From: Paenibacillus mangrovi
GTDB lineage: Bacteria > Bacillota > Bacilli > Paenibacillales > Paenibacillaceae
NCBI RefSeq assembly: GCF_022898935.1
Contig: NZ_JALIRP010000002.1
Span: 496,001 to 560,000 of the forward strand
Reading direction: 5' to 3'
DNA: 64,000 bases
Position numbers and translations under genes: made by a program. This document shows, piece after piece, positions 44,355 through 53,189 of this stretch (the stretch's first letter is position 1; each line of letters opens with the position of its first letter). The notes below the pieces were generated by a model. That model was not told where the DNA came from. It searched no databases and saw only the letters and a program-made list of their open reading frames with translations.

Positions 44355-45221
44355 TTAATATTCAACCTCCCTGCGCTTCAATAAGGTGACGACGACAACG
44401 GAAATGATGCCAATCAGCAGAAACAATACGACGGCCATGCTCGAAGCGTACCCCATTTGATTTTCGTTGAATCCCATGTTGATGATTTTCAAAGAAATGG
44501 TCTCGGTCGTCGTTCCTGGGCCGCCATTCGTCAACACGACGACATGGTCGAAAACTTTGAAGGAAGAAATCAACAGCATTACGGTATTGATCGTAATTCC
44601 CGGCGCAAGCAGCGGAAACGTAATATGTTTGAACTTCTGCCAGCGGTTGCATCCATCTATTTTTGCGGCTTCGTATAGGTCGCTCGGAATGCTTTGCAGT
44701 GTTGCAAGGAAGACAACTGTGCAGAAGCCCATCGATTGCCAAACGATAACGGCGATAATGGAGTAAACGACAACGCTCGTATTTGCGAGCCAACTCGTAC
44801 CGCCCAGACCGATGTATCCTAGCAGCTTATTGAGTACGCCCTCATCAGTCAGAATGATCGACCAAATGAATCCGACAATGACGGGGCTCAATACTTGAGG
44901 TGTGAAAAAAACGGTTCTGGATGCGTTATAGACCCAGCCCTTGAAGTTTACTAGCAGAGCGGAAAGCAGCCCCAATCCGTTTGATGCCAAAGTGACGATG
45001 AATGCAATCAAGCAAGTCACGTAGATCGCATGCCCGAACTCGGCGTCACTCGCCAGCTTTTTATAGTTGTCGATCCCGATCCAATTAAAATCAGGATACA
45101 ACGGGTTAAAATTCGTAAAACTGTAATACACGCAAAAGATGACCGGTAAGATGACGAGACCGAGGTAGATGATCAGACCGTGGGACACGAAGAGAAAGAA
45201 GTTGGACCATTTGTTTTTCAG
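44355..45221 (-). CDS. CUT1 sugar ABC permease (MalF-like), probable CTG start
   Basis: About 289 residues, six membrane segments, EAA loop YEAAKIDGCNRWQKFKHI. A GTG at 45188 is the first ordinary start codon, but it would cut off the normal N-terminus: the frame upstream reads LKNKWSNFFLFVSHG, usual for this family, back to a CTG at 45221 preceded by AAAGGGGTG at 6 bases and by an in-frame TAG. A CTG start is therefore likely. It pairs with the MalG-like permease to form the channel for the lipoprotein encoded just upstream. Confidence 0.87.
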   Translation of the reverse strand: MKNKWSNFFLFVSHGLIIYLGLVILPVIFCVYYSFTNFNPLYPDFNWIGIDNYKKLASDAEFGHAIYVTCLIAFIVTLASNGLGLLSALLVNFKGWVYNASRTVFFTPQVLSPVIVGFIWSIILTDEGVLNKLLGYIGLGGTSWLANTSVVVYSIIAVIVWQSMGFCTVVFLATLQSIPSDLYEAAKIDGCNRWQKFKHITFPLLAPGITINTVMLLISSFKVFDHVVVLTNGGPGTTTETISLKIINMGFNENQMGYASSMAVVLFLLIGIISVVVVTLLKRREVEY

Positions 45222-45252
45222 AGTCTACACCCCTTTAATTCAAAAAAATAAG

Positions 45253-45274
45253 GAGGAGAGAATGGCTTCTCCTC
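45253..45274 (-). terminator. Attenuator-like terminator between binding protein and permeases
   Basis: GAGGAGA (45253-45259) pairs with TCTCCTC (45268-45274), followed on the minus strand by TTATTTTTTTG. Partial termination here would make more binding protein than permease. Confidence 0.78.
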
Positions 45275-45307
45275 TCCCTATTTCGTTTGTTCTTAATTTA
45301 TTTGGAT

Positions 45308-46636
45308 TTACTTGGTACGCGAGCTGATTTCATCCCATTTCGCATCCAGCGCTGCCAATTCCGCATCGACAGATTTGCCGAGTATCATATTTTGAGCGGC
45401 TTTGTTGAATTCATCGACCATTCCCGAAATCATGGCCGAGTCGCCGTTTTCCCATCCGAAAGCATTAACTTTCTTACCTTGATTGCTCATTTCAACGACC
45501 TTTTGGAATAAAGGTGGATACACGTAATCGACTTTTTGGCCTTCCAAAGGAATCAAGGCGTCCGACTTAACAGCTTCGACAACGGTAGCGGGATCCGTTA
45601 CGAATTCCGTCGCGAACATTTGAGCCGCTTCAGGGTACTTGGTGGTTGCACTGACAGAAGCAGGGCCGCCAACAGAATATGGAGTAACGATCGATCCGTC
45701 ATCAGTCGGAATCGGGAATACGCCGACTTCGATGTCTGTTTGAGCGTTAGCCGCGGCAACGAACCAAGATCCCATCGGATACATGGCACCTTTGCCTTTC
45801 AGAAACGCATCTTGCAATTGCGAATAACTGATGGCCAATCCGTCTTCGTTGAATGCTTTGGATTCCACCAGGCTCTTCCATTTCAGTACTGCGTTCTTAA
45901 AGAGCGGATCGGAAAATTTCACTTCACCTTTCTTGCGTTTAGCTACCCAATCCGGTACTTTACTATAGACGTCCGTGCTGATTATGCCGTCCAATAGGAA
46001 AGTCGTCGACCACGGGTCTTTAGCTCCGCCGTATAACAACGGCGTTACGCCAGATGCCTTGAGTTTACCAACGACATCGACGAATTCAGCCCATGTTTTC
46101 GGTTCGGTCGCGCCAGCTTTTTCGAACATTTTTTTGTTGTAATAGATATAAGAAATCGTTTGAGCACCCCATGGAAGCTGATAAACTTTGCCATCGATCG
46201 CCATTGTATCCGCACCCGGTACTTGGCTCACGTATTTGTCCTCGAACGCCATGAGCGATTTGGATGCTAAAAAATCTTGCACGCTTATCGACATAAGCAC
46301 ATCTGGGAATTGGCCCGTCGCAAGCAATTGCTTCGCGTATTTCGTACGGTCGACGTCAGGGGATACAATTTTGTTCACTTTTATATTCGGATGCTTGTCG
46401 GTAAATCTCTTGATTGCAGCATCCCAGTACTGTGCAGTCAGGTTTGGCGTTTCGAACACGAGCACGTTCAGCTCGGCCGGATCTTCAGATGCCTTAGCCT
46501 CCGAGGATGCTTCAGGAGAAGCTGCCGATCCCGAAGCGGGAGCATTCGACGCACCATTGGTGGTAGACGAACTACCGCATCCGGCAAGGGCCGCCGTAAT
46601 TATTAGAGCCAGACACAAAGACATAAATCTTTTCAC
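45308..46636 (-). CDS. Sugar-binding lipoprotein of the CUT1 importer
   Basis: 442 residues. Lipobox in ALIITAALAGCGSS, a Ser/Ala/Glu-rich linker, then a family 1 extracellular solute-binding domain with PNLTAQYWDAAIKRF and an internal GGAKDPW. It should capture oligosaccharides outside the membrane for the two permeases that follow. Start is GTG with GGGGG 7 bases before. Expression probably depends on the YesN/YesM-like system immediately upstream. Confidence 0.9.
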   Translation of the reverse strand: MKRFMSLCLALIITAALAGCGSSSTTNGASNAPASGSAASPEASSEAKASEDPAELNVLVFETPNLTAQYWDAAIKRFTDKHPNIKVNKIVSPDVDRTKYAKQLLATGQFPDVLMSISVQDFLASKSLMAFEDKYVSQVPGADTMAIDGKVYQLPWGAQTISYIYYNKKMFEKAGATEPKTWAEFVDVVGKLKASGVTPLLYGGAKDPWSTTFLLDGIISTDVYSKVPDWVAKRKKGEVKFSDPLFKNAVLKWKSLVESKAFNEDGLAISYSQLQDAFLKGKGAMYPMGSWFVAAANAQTDIEVGVFPIPTDDGSIVTPYSVGGPASVSATTKYPEAAQMFATEFVTDPATVVEAVKSDALIPLEGQKVDYVYPPLFQKVVEMSNQGKKVNAFGWENGDSAMISGMVDEFNKAAQNMILGKSVDAELAALDAKWDEISSRTK

Positions 46637-46744
46637 TTTATAACCCCCTTCTGTGTATTGTGACTACATTAATAATTATAAAAAGGGCCGCGAGCCACAA
46701 AAAGTACAGGAATTAACGTTCGACTATAATAAATAATGCAGTTC

Positions 46745-48337
46745 CTAATTACCTTTCTTAAATTCCATCGGTGATTTTCCTGTAATTCTTTTAAATTGGC
46801 TGTAAAAATAGTTCGGTTCGGCATACCCGACTTTCTCAGCTATATCCTTTACGCTTTCATCGGAAATCAATAATAGGTTCTTCGCTTTGCTAATTCTGAC
46901 ATGATGTAAATATTCGTTGAATTGCTGGCCCAATTCGATTTTCAACCGTTTTCCGAGATAAGGGGCCGAAATATGAAATTGCTGTGATAATTGCTGCAAG
47001 GTCAAACCATCCATAAAATGGGAATCAATGAATTTAACCACTTTTTCCACGATATTCGTGTTTCGGTTCATTTTCAGCCTCTGCAGCGTTTGAAGTAACG
47101 TTTGGGCTAGTTGTTTGAAATGCTCGTACAATTTTTCCTTAGAATCGGCTTGAAAGAGTGCATCGACGGACTTTGGAAAGTGGCTTGCATGCTCGAGAAT
47201 CTCGAACTCCATCTGCCTTAAGTGGCTCATACAAAATAAGGCGAAATCGATAAATACCGTCCGGACGATGTGAAGATCTGGCATCTGAATTTCTTGCAGT
47301 TTCTTGCCTGTTGATTCCAATTCCTTCAGAATGGCCTCGTAATCATGATTTTCCATTAATAGATTCATATGGATGAAGCCTAGCTCTTTGGAGACGGTTT
47401 CCTTTTTCTTTTCCCTATTCTGCTTCGAATAATCAATGACAGATGCGGTATCGACGAAATATCGATAGTCGTATAATTCCATCGCGCTTTGATAGGACAA
47501 ATAGATGTCTCTCCAAGCTGTGCAGGGTTTGCCTAAAAAGGCGACCACTTGAATCTTGAGTACCTTTTGAATGAGCGCGATCATCTCTTCCATTCGCTTA
47601 CTTATCGCGGCTTGGTTATTGTGATTTATACCGGTGAATAATAAAATGATTTGACTTTGTTGATTCCCGAAAACGTATACTCTCTCATCTCTAGCAATTG
47701 CTTCCTGGGCAACGTTGCGTATGGCAAACTCACTTAACTGCCTTTCTTCCAGCAACGGAACTTTCCTCTGCCGGGTTATCGTGTCCATGACGACGACTTG
47801 GAACCCGCTATCTTCTAGATCGATGTTCAGCATCCCGCATTTCTCGTGAACGTCTCGAATCGAGTAGTTGTTCATGACAATTTGATTCAAAATATTATTC
47901 TTCATGAGTAAAGTTCCTTCGAACAATTCGCGAGATTTACGATATTCAATGAAAAGGCTTTCATGGATTTGTTGTAGAGAACGTATCAATTCCTCTTTGT
48001 TAATCGGCTTCAATAAATAATTATCAATCCCCCTGATCATAGCTTCACGAAGATATCTGAATTCGTCATATCCGCTAATGATCAGAACTCTCGTTCTATA
48101 ATCGGCGTCTCTAATCCTCTTTAACAACCCTAATCCCGTACATACGTCCATCTGAATATCGGTGATGACGACGTCGATTTGTTTATTCGACTGCAGGAAT
48201 TCCCATGCATCTTCACCGTCTTCGAACAATCCGGCCACTTCGAAACCCAAGCTTTCCCAATCAACCATGGCGAACAATCCCTCTCGAATAAGCGGCTCGT
48301 CGTCAACAATAATGACTTTTCTCGTAATTGAACTCAT
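46745..48337 (-). CDS. YesN-like response regulator with AraC DNA-binding domain
   Basis: 530 residues. Receiver domain at about 1-125 with DDE near the N-terminus and the phosphoacceptor Asp in VITDIQMD; a middle region of about 280 residues of unclear fold; AraC-type double helix-turn-helix at about 430-530 with LQQLSQQFHISAPYLGKRLK and VGYAEPNYFYSQFKR. Its ATG lies inside the end of the kinase gene (35-base overlap) with AGGTG before it, so the two are translated together. It probably activates the sugar importer just downstream. Confidence 0.93.
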   Translation of the reverse strand: MSSITRKVIIVDDEPLIREGLFAMVDWESLGFEVAGLFEDGEDAWEFLQSNKQIDVVITDIQMDVCTGLGLLKRIRDADYRTRVLIISGYDEFRYLREAMIRGIDNYLLKPINKEELIRSLQQIHESLFIEYRKSRELFEGTLLMKNNILNQIVMNNYSIRDVHEKCGMLNIDLEDSGFQVVVMDTITRQRKVPLLEERQLSEFAIRNVAQEAIARDERVYVFGNQQSQIILLFTGINHNNQAAISKRMEEMIALIQKVLKIQVVAFLGKPCTAWRDIYLSYQSAMELYDYRYFVDTASVIDYSKQNREKKKETVSKELGFIHMNLLMENHDYEAILKELESTGKKLQEIQMPDLHIVRTVFIDFALFCMSHLRQMEFEILEHASHFPKSVDALFQADSKEKLYEHFKQLAQTLLQTLQRLKMNRNTNIVEKVVKFIDSHFMDGLTLQQLSQQFHISAPYLGKRLKIELGQQFNEYLHHVRISKAKNLLLISDESVKDIAEKVGYAEPNYFYSQFKRITGKSPMEFKKGN

Positions 48338-50102
48338 GTGTCACCTCAAGTTTCGGTATATAAAGTGTAACTTCTGTGCCTTCTCCTATCTTACTCTCAA
48401 TATCCAACCCGTAGTTTATGCCGAATATTAACCGCAGCCTCGAATGCACATTCATGATTCCAACGGAAGTCGATTCTTTTGATTCGAACAGTGTCATTTG
48501 AAGATTGGCTCGTAGTCGTTTTAAATCTTCCGGCATGATTCCTTTTCCGTTATCTGTTACCTTTACTTGGAGCTTGTCCTGAACTTCCGTTACGATGATT
48601 CGAATGTCGATATTTTTCCCTTTATTCATGGCATGCTTGAAAATATTCTCAACGATCGGTTGAATCGAAAACTTGGCCATTCGTTCGTTTTGGTAATGAT
48701 CTGGAAACTCGATATTAAATCGTGCTTTGGGATACCTGAATTGTTGGAGCTTTAAGTAATATTCGACGTAATAAAGCTCTTCGTATAATGTTACGACCGT
48801 TTCTTTATTTCTGATATTCCATCTAAAAATTTCACTCAACTGATAAATGGTCTCAGATAGATTCACATTATTTTCTTTGATAGCCTGCATGCGAAGGATT
48901 TCCAACATATTGGACAAGAAGTGAGGGTTAACCTGAGAATGTAACAGCTGTAATTCCGCTTCCTTTGATTTAATCTCAAGAACGTACTCCTGTTGAATAA
49001 ATTCCGATAACTTGGAGATCAACTGATTATACGTGTCTTCCAAAATTGTGAATTCATCGTTTTTATGTATCGGAATCGGATAGACGAATTCGCCCGGAGT
49101 GTATTTCCGCATATTCCGGCTTAAGGTTTGGACTCGCTTGGATAATCCTCTGGAGATATAGAAGGCTACGAAGACGTTCAAGAACATAATGGCTGAGAGC
49201 GTGATCCATTGGTTCTTCTTCATGGCGAGTATATTTTCGCTCAGTTTTTTCTTAGAAATAAACATCTTAAACACCATGTCATCAGCGGAATTCTGGACTT
49301 TCGTAACGAAATAATTCGTAGAGTCGAGCTTATCATCATCGATATTTGCCCGATAGGCATCCGTTGGAATTGTACTTCCTGACATTCTTATCGTACCGTT
49401 AGCATTCTTTAATTCGATTAATGAATCCGTTCGGAGATGAGATCCGGCTTTTTGCAGGAAATCGGTATCCACGCTTATTATTAAGTAACCGACCGATTGG
49501 CTCTCGACAAGCGCATTGGGATCCTTCACTTTCAGAGCAAAAACCAAGTCATTTTTATTCGAATTCATGTTCTTATTTGAATTCCCGGCCGGATATACTT
49601 TTACGTACTCGTTGGTATCTAATGAAATCATGGAATCAAATTCGGGTAGAAGACTCGGATCGAAATACCTAACGAACGCAAATCTCTCCTCATCTTTATT
49701 CCTAATAAACAGTATCGAGTCGATACTCTCGTCCGTGTAAGCCATCGATTGCAGGAACTGCTCGATCTCCGCTTTATGCCTTAAGTCGTCCACCTGAGTT
49801 GTTCCTTTATAATTCTTGATCTTCTCAAGGATGGATTCGCTCTGATTGGATTCGAAGAACAAGGAGAATACATTCGAACGTATTTGCTTTAATTTATGGT
49901 TATATGCATCTTGAACGTCAAGAATCTCAGCTTGAGCATATCCATATTCGCGTTCCTTTATGAATTGATCGACGCGTATAATGTTAAGTTGACCGCCAAT
50001 CAGAATTAGGGAGGATTGTATAACGATAACGGCTATAAAAACTTTAGCAAACAAGGAATGGTTCAACTTCTTGAAGAAATTAAACAGACACTTCACTCCC
50101 AA
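48303..50102 (-). CDS. YesM-like sensor histidine kinase
   Basis: 599 residues. One membrane segment near 15-37, an extracellular Cache-like sensor (about 40-285), a second membrane segment (about 288-310), HAMP, a His_kinase domain with the phosphoacceptor in SQVNPHFLSNML, and an ATPase domain with the N box in VENIFKHAM and G box DNGKGI. It should sense an extracellular sugar or its binding protein and phosphorylate the YesN-like partner. The start codon is uncertain: the frame opens with TTG, and a nearby GTG has a better GGGAG spacing. Confidence 0.92.
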   Translation of the reverse strand: MGVKCLFNFFKKLNHSLFAKVFIAVIVIQSSLILIGGQLNIIRVDQFIKEREYGYAQAEILDVQDAYNHKLKQIRSNVFSLFFESNQSESILEKIKNYKGTTQVDDLRHKAEIEQFLQSMAYTDESIDSILFIRNKDEERFAFVRYFDPSLLPEFDSMISLDTNEYVKVYPAGNSNKNMNSNKNDLVFALKVKDPNALVESQSVGYLIISVDTDFLQKAGSHLRTDSLIELKNANGTIRMSGSTIPTDAYRANIDDDKLDSTNYFVTKVQNSADDMVFKMFISKKKLSENILAMKKNQWITLSAIMFLNVFVAFYISRGLSKRVQTLSRNMRKYTPGEFVYPIPIHKNDEFTILEDTYNQLISKLSEFIQQEYVLEIKSKEAELQLLHSQVNPHFLSNMLEILRMQAIKENNVNLSETIYQLSEIFRWNIRNKETVVTLYEELYYVEYYLKLQQFRYPKARFNIEFPDHYQNERMAKFSIQPIVENIFKHAMNKGKNIDIRIIVTEVQDKLQVKVTDNGKGIMPEDLKRLRANLQMTLFESKESTSVGIMNVHSRLRLIFGINYGLDIESKIGEGTEVTLYIPKLEVTHEFNYEKSHYC

Positions 50103-50148
50103 CTGTTCATCATTTAAGCTATGATCACGATATTCTGCCCTTTAGCCG

Positions 50149-50179
50149 AACAGGCTGCCGATTATGCCGGCAGCCTGTT
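50149..50179. other. 12-bp inverted repeat upstream of the kinase gene
   Basis: AACAGGCTGCCG (50149-50160) pairs perfectly with CGGCAGCCTGTT (50168-50179). T's on the plus strand start only 8 bases later. It could be an operator or a relic terminator. The rest of 50103-50406 shows nothing else recognisable. Confidence 0.5.
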
Positions 50180-50406
50180 GTCATTATGTTTTTGCATAGA
50201 TAGTAATATTCTACGAGCTGAGTTATAACCCCTCTTTATCCCATTATTCTGCTCGCTAGTATAAATTAAATAATGACTTTAACAAAAAAAGCCCCCTTTA
50301 CATTACCACTATACGAAGACTTGGGATTGTCCTAAGTCCTCTTGCAGTAACATATTGGAGGTTTATTATAAAGATCTGAATCTCGGTGTCGCCGCACTCC
50401 CATCGA

Positions 50407-50964
50407 ACCTCATTGCAATCTTTGTATCAACCAATAAAATGCCAGTACAAAAATAAGGCAAGACGTTGAGATCATCATTTTACGATACCATGGGAACTTT
50501 CGCAGCCATATCAAGAGGGGAAGCAATAGGCATAGTATCATGAGCTGGCCCACTTGCCGGCCAAGTCGCTGGAAGATACAACGAGTGAATGCTGACCAAG
50601 CGGCAACGTATAAAGCGGAATCGCCGTTCCAAATCGGTAAGAATTCGTATCGAGCGTCACCGTCGTCTTGCCGTTGTCGACACCTGACAAGTTATCGGTC
50701 ATTGTAATCTGAGGCGTCAAATCCCCGGAATCTTCATAAATACTGCCGTCTTCCGGTACGGATACCACAATCGCCGGCGCCGTCTTGTCGATCATAATGG
50801 CTGCCGTACGTCGCTCCTCCACGTTGCCTGCTCTGTCTACACTCCAATAGACAAGCTTGTGATCTCCTTCATCTGACAATACGACAGTAGTTCCCGTTTG
50901 CTCAGCGCCATCGTCTACTGTGTAGTAGGTATTGGCTACACCCGATTCGTTATCGATAGCGCTT
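50407..50964 (-). pseudogene. Chimeric remnant: HupE gene end joined to phosphoesterase B tail
   Basis: About 50407-50545 matches the 3' end of the HupE/UreJ-like gene (8222-8365), and from about 50553 the DNA matches the OmpL47/Ig part of phosphoesterase B (about 9906-10310). The order is as in the 8-10 kb region, with about 1.5 kb deleted between. The open frame of 144 codons has no proper start or end, so this is a duplicated and truncated segment. Confidence 0.85.
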
Positions 50965-50999
50965 GCACACACGTCGAGAACATTTCTTAATCCGTATCA

Positions 51000-51040
51000 C
51001 AAAGTAAGATTTGCCACTTTAAGCGGCAAATCTTACTTTG
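51000..51040 (-). terminator. 16-bp hairpin after the Gfo/Idh/MocA gene
   Basis: CAAAGTAAGATTTGCC (51000-51015) pairs perfectly with GGCAAATCTTACTTTG (51025-51040), 30 bases past the stop at 51070. Neither flank has a long T run. Confidence 0.65.
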
Positions 51041-51069
51041 TTGAAATAATAGCCCTTGTGTTTCCTCTT

Positions 51070-52200
51070 CTAGTCCCAAGCAACTTGCTGAAACGTTCCA
51101 GTTATCGCCGATTGCTTCGCTTTCAAGCACAGGAGCGCGCTCTGCAGGCCGTCGTCAAGCGTCGACACCGAATCCGTGCTGCCCTGCATCAGCTCGATGA
51201 AATTTTTCGCAAGCACGGCATCCCCGCCAAAATGATTGCCGTCTTCGCTGATTTCATACGTTTCGACGAGGTTCGAATGGTGCATAAACACTTTTATCTG
51301 CCCTGTGTAGAAATCGAATTCGACTGTCCCTTTATAGCCGAGGAAACGCGCGCCGCGGGCACCCGCCTTTTTCCGCGCAAAAAAGTTTTGCGAATAGGAG
51401 ACGTGCATCCCTGACTCATACCGAACCAGTGCGCTGCCGGAGTCTTCGTTACCCGTATCTTCCGCGAAGGAACAATACGCATGTTCATTCTTCGAGCCGT
51501 CCTTCCCAAACGCCTTGCTTTCGGGACACCTCCGGTTCTCGTCACAATTGATGCACTTCAGTCCGGCGGGCTTATTCCCTTTGAAAATTTGTTTCGATGT
51601 CATTGCGGCGACACTTTCCGGTTTCGTGCCCAGGACGTGATTGATGTAATCGAAGTCGTGCGTCGCTTTTTGCAGGAACAAGCCGCCCGCTTCGTTCTCG
51701 TCACGATACCACCCTTGGTAGTACACATACCCATAAGGCACGTTGTTAACGGCTTGAACATGCTCTACCGTGCCGATTTTCCCGGAATCGACGATTTCCT
51801 TCACCAATTGGACGATTGACGTGACGCGCAACGGGAACGAAACGACCACCTTGCGGTTGCCCGAAGTCTCATAGCCTTCCTTCAAGTGATGTGCATCTTC
51901 GAGAGTCGTTGCTACCGGCTTTTCCAGGAATAGCGGAAGACCGCTGGACAGTACTTTGAGCGCCATAGGCGTGTGGAGCGAACAGCGTGTTCCGATCATA
52001 ATGCCGTCCAACTGCATCCCATTCAGCATGTCCTCAGGCGTTTCAAACGTCCTTACGTCCCCGTTATCCTGCACAGCCTTTTGTTTTTTTTCCGGATTTA
52101 CATCTACGACGGCCGCCACATGGCAGTCCGAACGTTGTTTTTGCACGTGTTTAATAACGCCGCTAATCCGGTTTCCGTATCCGATAACTCCGATTCTCAA
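51070..52200 (-). CDS. Gfo/Idh/MocA-family oxidoreductase
   Basis: About 376 residues. NAD(P)-binding Rossmann start RIGVIGYGNRISG, the family motif EKPVAT with the conserved Lys, and an alpha/beta C-terminal domain with THDFDYINHVLG. A cluster of Cys (CINCDENRRC) near the middle is unusual and could bind a metal. Members oxidise or isomerise sugars and inositols. An ATG at 52239 is in frame, but GAGGAGG lies 9 bases before the TTG at 52200 that starts the Rossmann fold. Last gene of the operon, next to an isomerase, which suggests a sugar catabolic step. Confidence 0.88.
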   Translation of the reverse strand: MRIGVIGYGNRISGVIKHVQKQRSDCHVAAVVDVNPEKKQKAVQDNGDVRTFETPEDMLNGMQLDGIMIGTRCSLHTPMALKVLSSGLPLFLEKPVATTLEDAHHLKEGYETSGNRKVVVSFPLRVTSIVQLVKEIVDSGKIGTVEHVQAVNNVPYGYVYYQGWYRDENEAGGLFLQKATHDFDYINHVLGTKPESVAAMTSKQIFKGNKPAGLKCINCDENRRCPESKAFGKDGSKNEHAYCSFAEDTGNEDSGSALVRYESGMHVSYSQNFFARKKAGARGARFLGYKGTVEFDFYTGQIKVFMHHSNLVETYEISEDGNHFGGDAVLAKNFIELMQGSTDSVSTLDDGLQSALLCLKAKQSAITGTFQQVAWD

Positions 52201-52239
52201 GACGGCAGCCTCCTCTTTTATCCTCGATATGTAACGCAA

Positions 52240-53103
52240 TTAATCATTATCGGCGATTACGTATTTCCCCAGCTCCAGCGCGAATTTCAGGCCGGCATCC
52301 CTTATCCCGTCTGGCAGCTTATTTACGCCGTTATGCGCTTCATACGTAAAATCGCCGCTATATTGGATTTCCTTGAGAGCGCCCACTAGCCTAGCCCAAT
52401 CAATTGTGCCTTGATACGGAAGGAGATGCAGATCTTTTGTACCGTCGTTGTCGTGGATATGCAGCGCCTTCAAACGGCTTCTGAGCATTCTGAATGCATT
52501 TGCTTGATCGATCATTTGCACATTAGCATGACCGGTATCCCAACATGCACCGATCAGCCGGTGACCGAGAGCATCGACCAACTGGATGAGCTCCTCTGCA
52601 ATCGTAAAGCAGCGGTTGAAACCCGGGTAGTAGCACCCATTTTCAAGTGCGATGCCTACACCTGTTTCTTCAAGCACCGGGATCAAGCGGCGATAGAAGC
52701 TAACATTGAATTCCAATATCTGATGGTACGTTTCTACCCCGTCTTTCGCGATATCGGTTGGGTGAAAGACGACCCAGGGAATGCCCAGAATGGCAGCCGT
52801 CCGAAGCGATCTCTCCGCAAGGCCGATAAACGAATCCAGCGTCAAGCCAGGCACGAGGTTCTTAAATGCCCCGCCGTGAACAGGCCCATGCATCTGTGTG
52901 AATCGAACCCCCAGTTGATCGGCGTATGCGCGTATTTCCTTCGCCCACGTTTCTTCCTCGCTCCAACCGATTTCCAGCATTTGCTCCTGCAAATCCCAGT
53001 AATTCATGTCCAATGCTTGAAAACCGGCTGCAGCACATCTTCGAAGGGCTTCCATTCGCGAAAATGAATTATTAAAGACGTTTAAGGATGTCGACACTTG
53101 CAT
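52240..53103 (-). CDS. Sugar phosphate isomerase/epimerase (xylose isomerase-like TIM barrel)
   Basis: 287 residues with the AP_endonuc_2/IolE-like barrel: VVFHPTD, GIALENGCYY with the metal-binding Glu, GACWDTGHANVQ with Asp and His ligands, ALHIHDND, and DFTYEAHNG with a last Glu. These ligands suggest a divalent metal isomerase or epimerase acting on a sugar or inositol. GGAG 10 bases before the ATG. In the same operon as the importer and the Gfo/Idh/MocA enzyme; substrate unknown. Confidence 0.86.
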   Translation of the reverse strand: MQVSTSLNVFNNSFSRMEALRRCAAAGFQALDMNYWDLQEQMLEIGWSEEETWAKEIRAYADQLGVRFTQMHGPVHGGAFKNLVPGLTLDSFIGLAERSLRTAAILGIPWVVFHPTDIAKDGVETYHQILEFNVSFYRRLIPVLEETGVGIALENGCYYPGFNRCFTIAEELIQLVDALGHRLIGACWDTGHANVQMIDQANAFRMLRSRLKALHIHDNDGTKDLHLLPYQGTIDWARLVGALKEIQYSGDFTYEAHNGVNKLPDGIRDAGLKFALELGKYVIADND

Positions 53104-53189
53104 GACGGAAAATCTCCTATCGGAATTTTATTAGTTTGAGAAAACGATCCCCTTACAGAAGGCAGAGGGGGGCTGAAATCAAAAGTCTA

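Noticed and set aside
50149..50179. Terminator for a plus-strand gene
   Set aside because: No plus-strand gene precedes it, and the T's start 8 bases after the stem.
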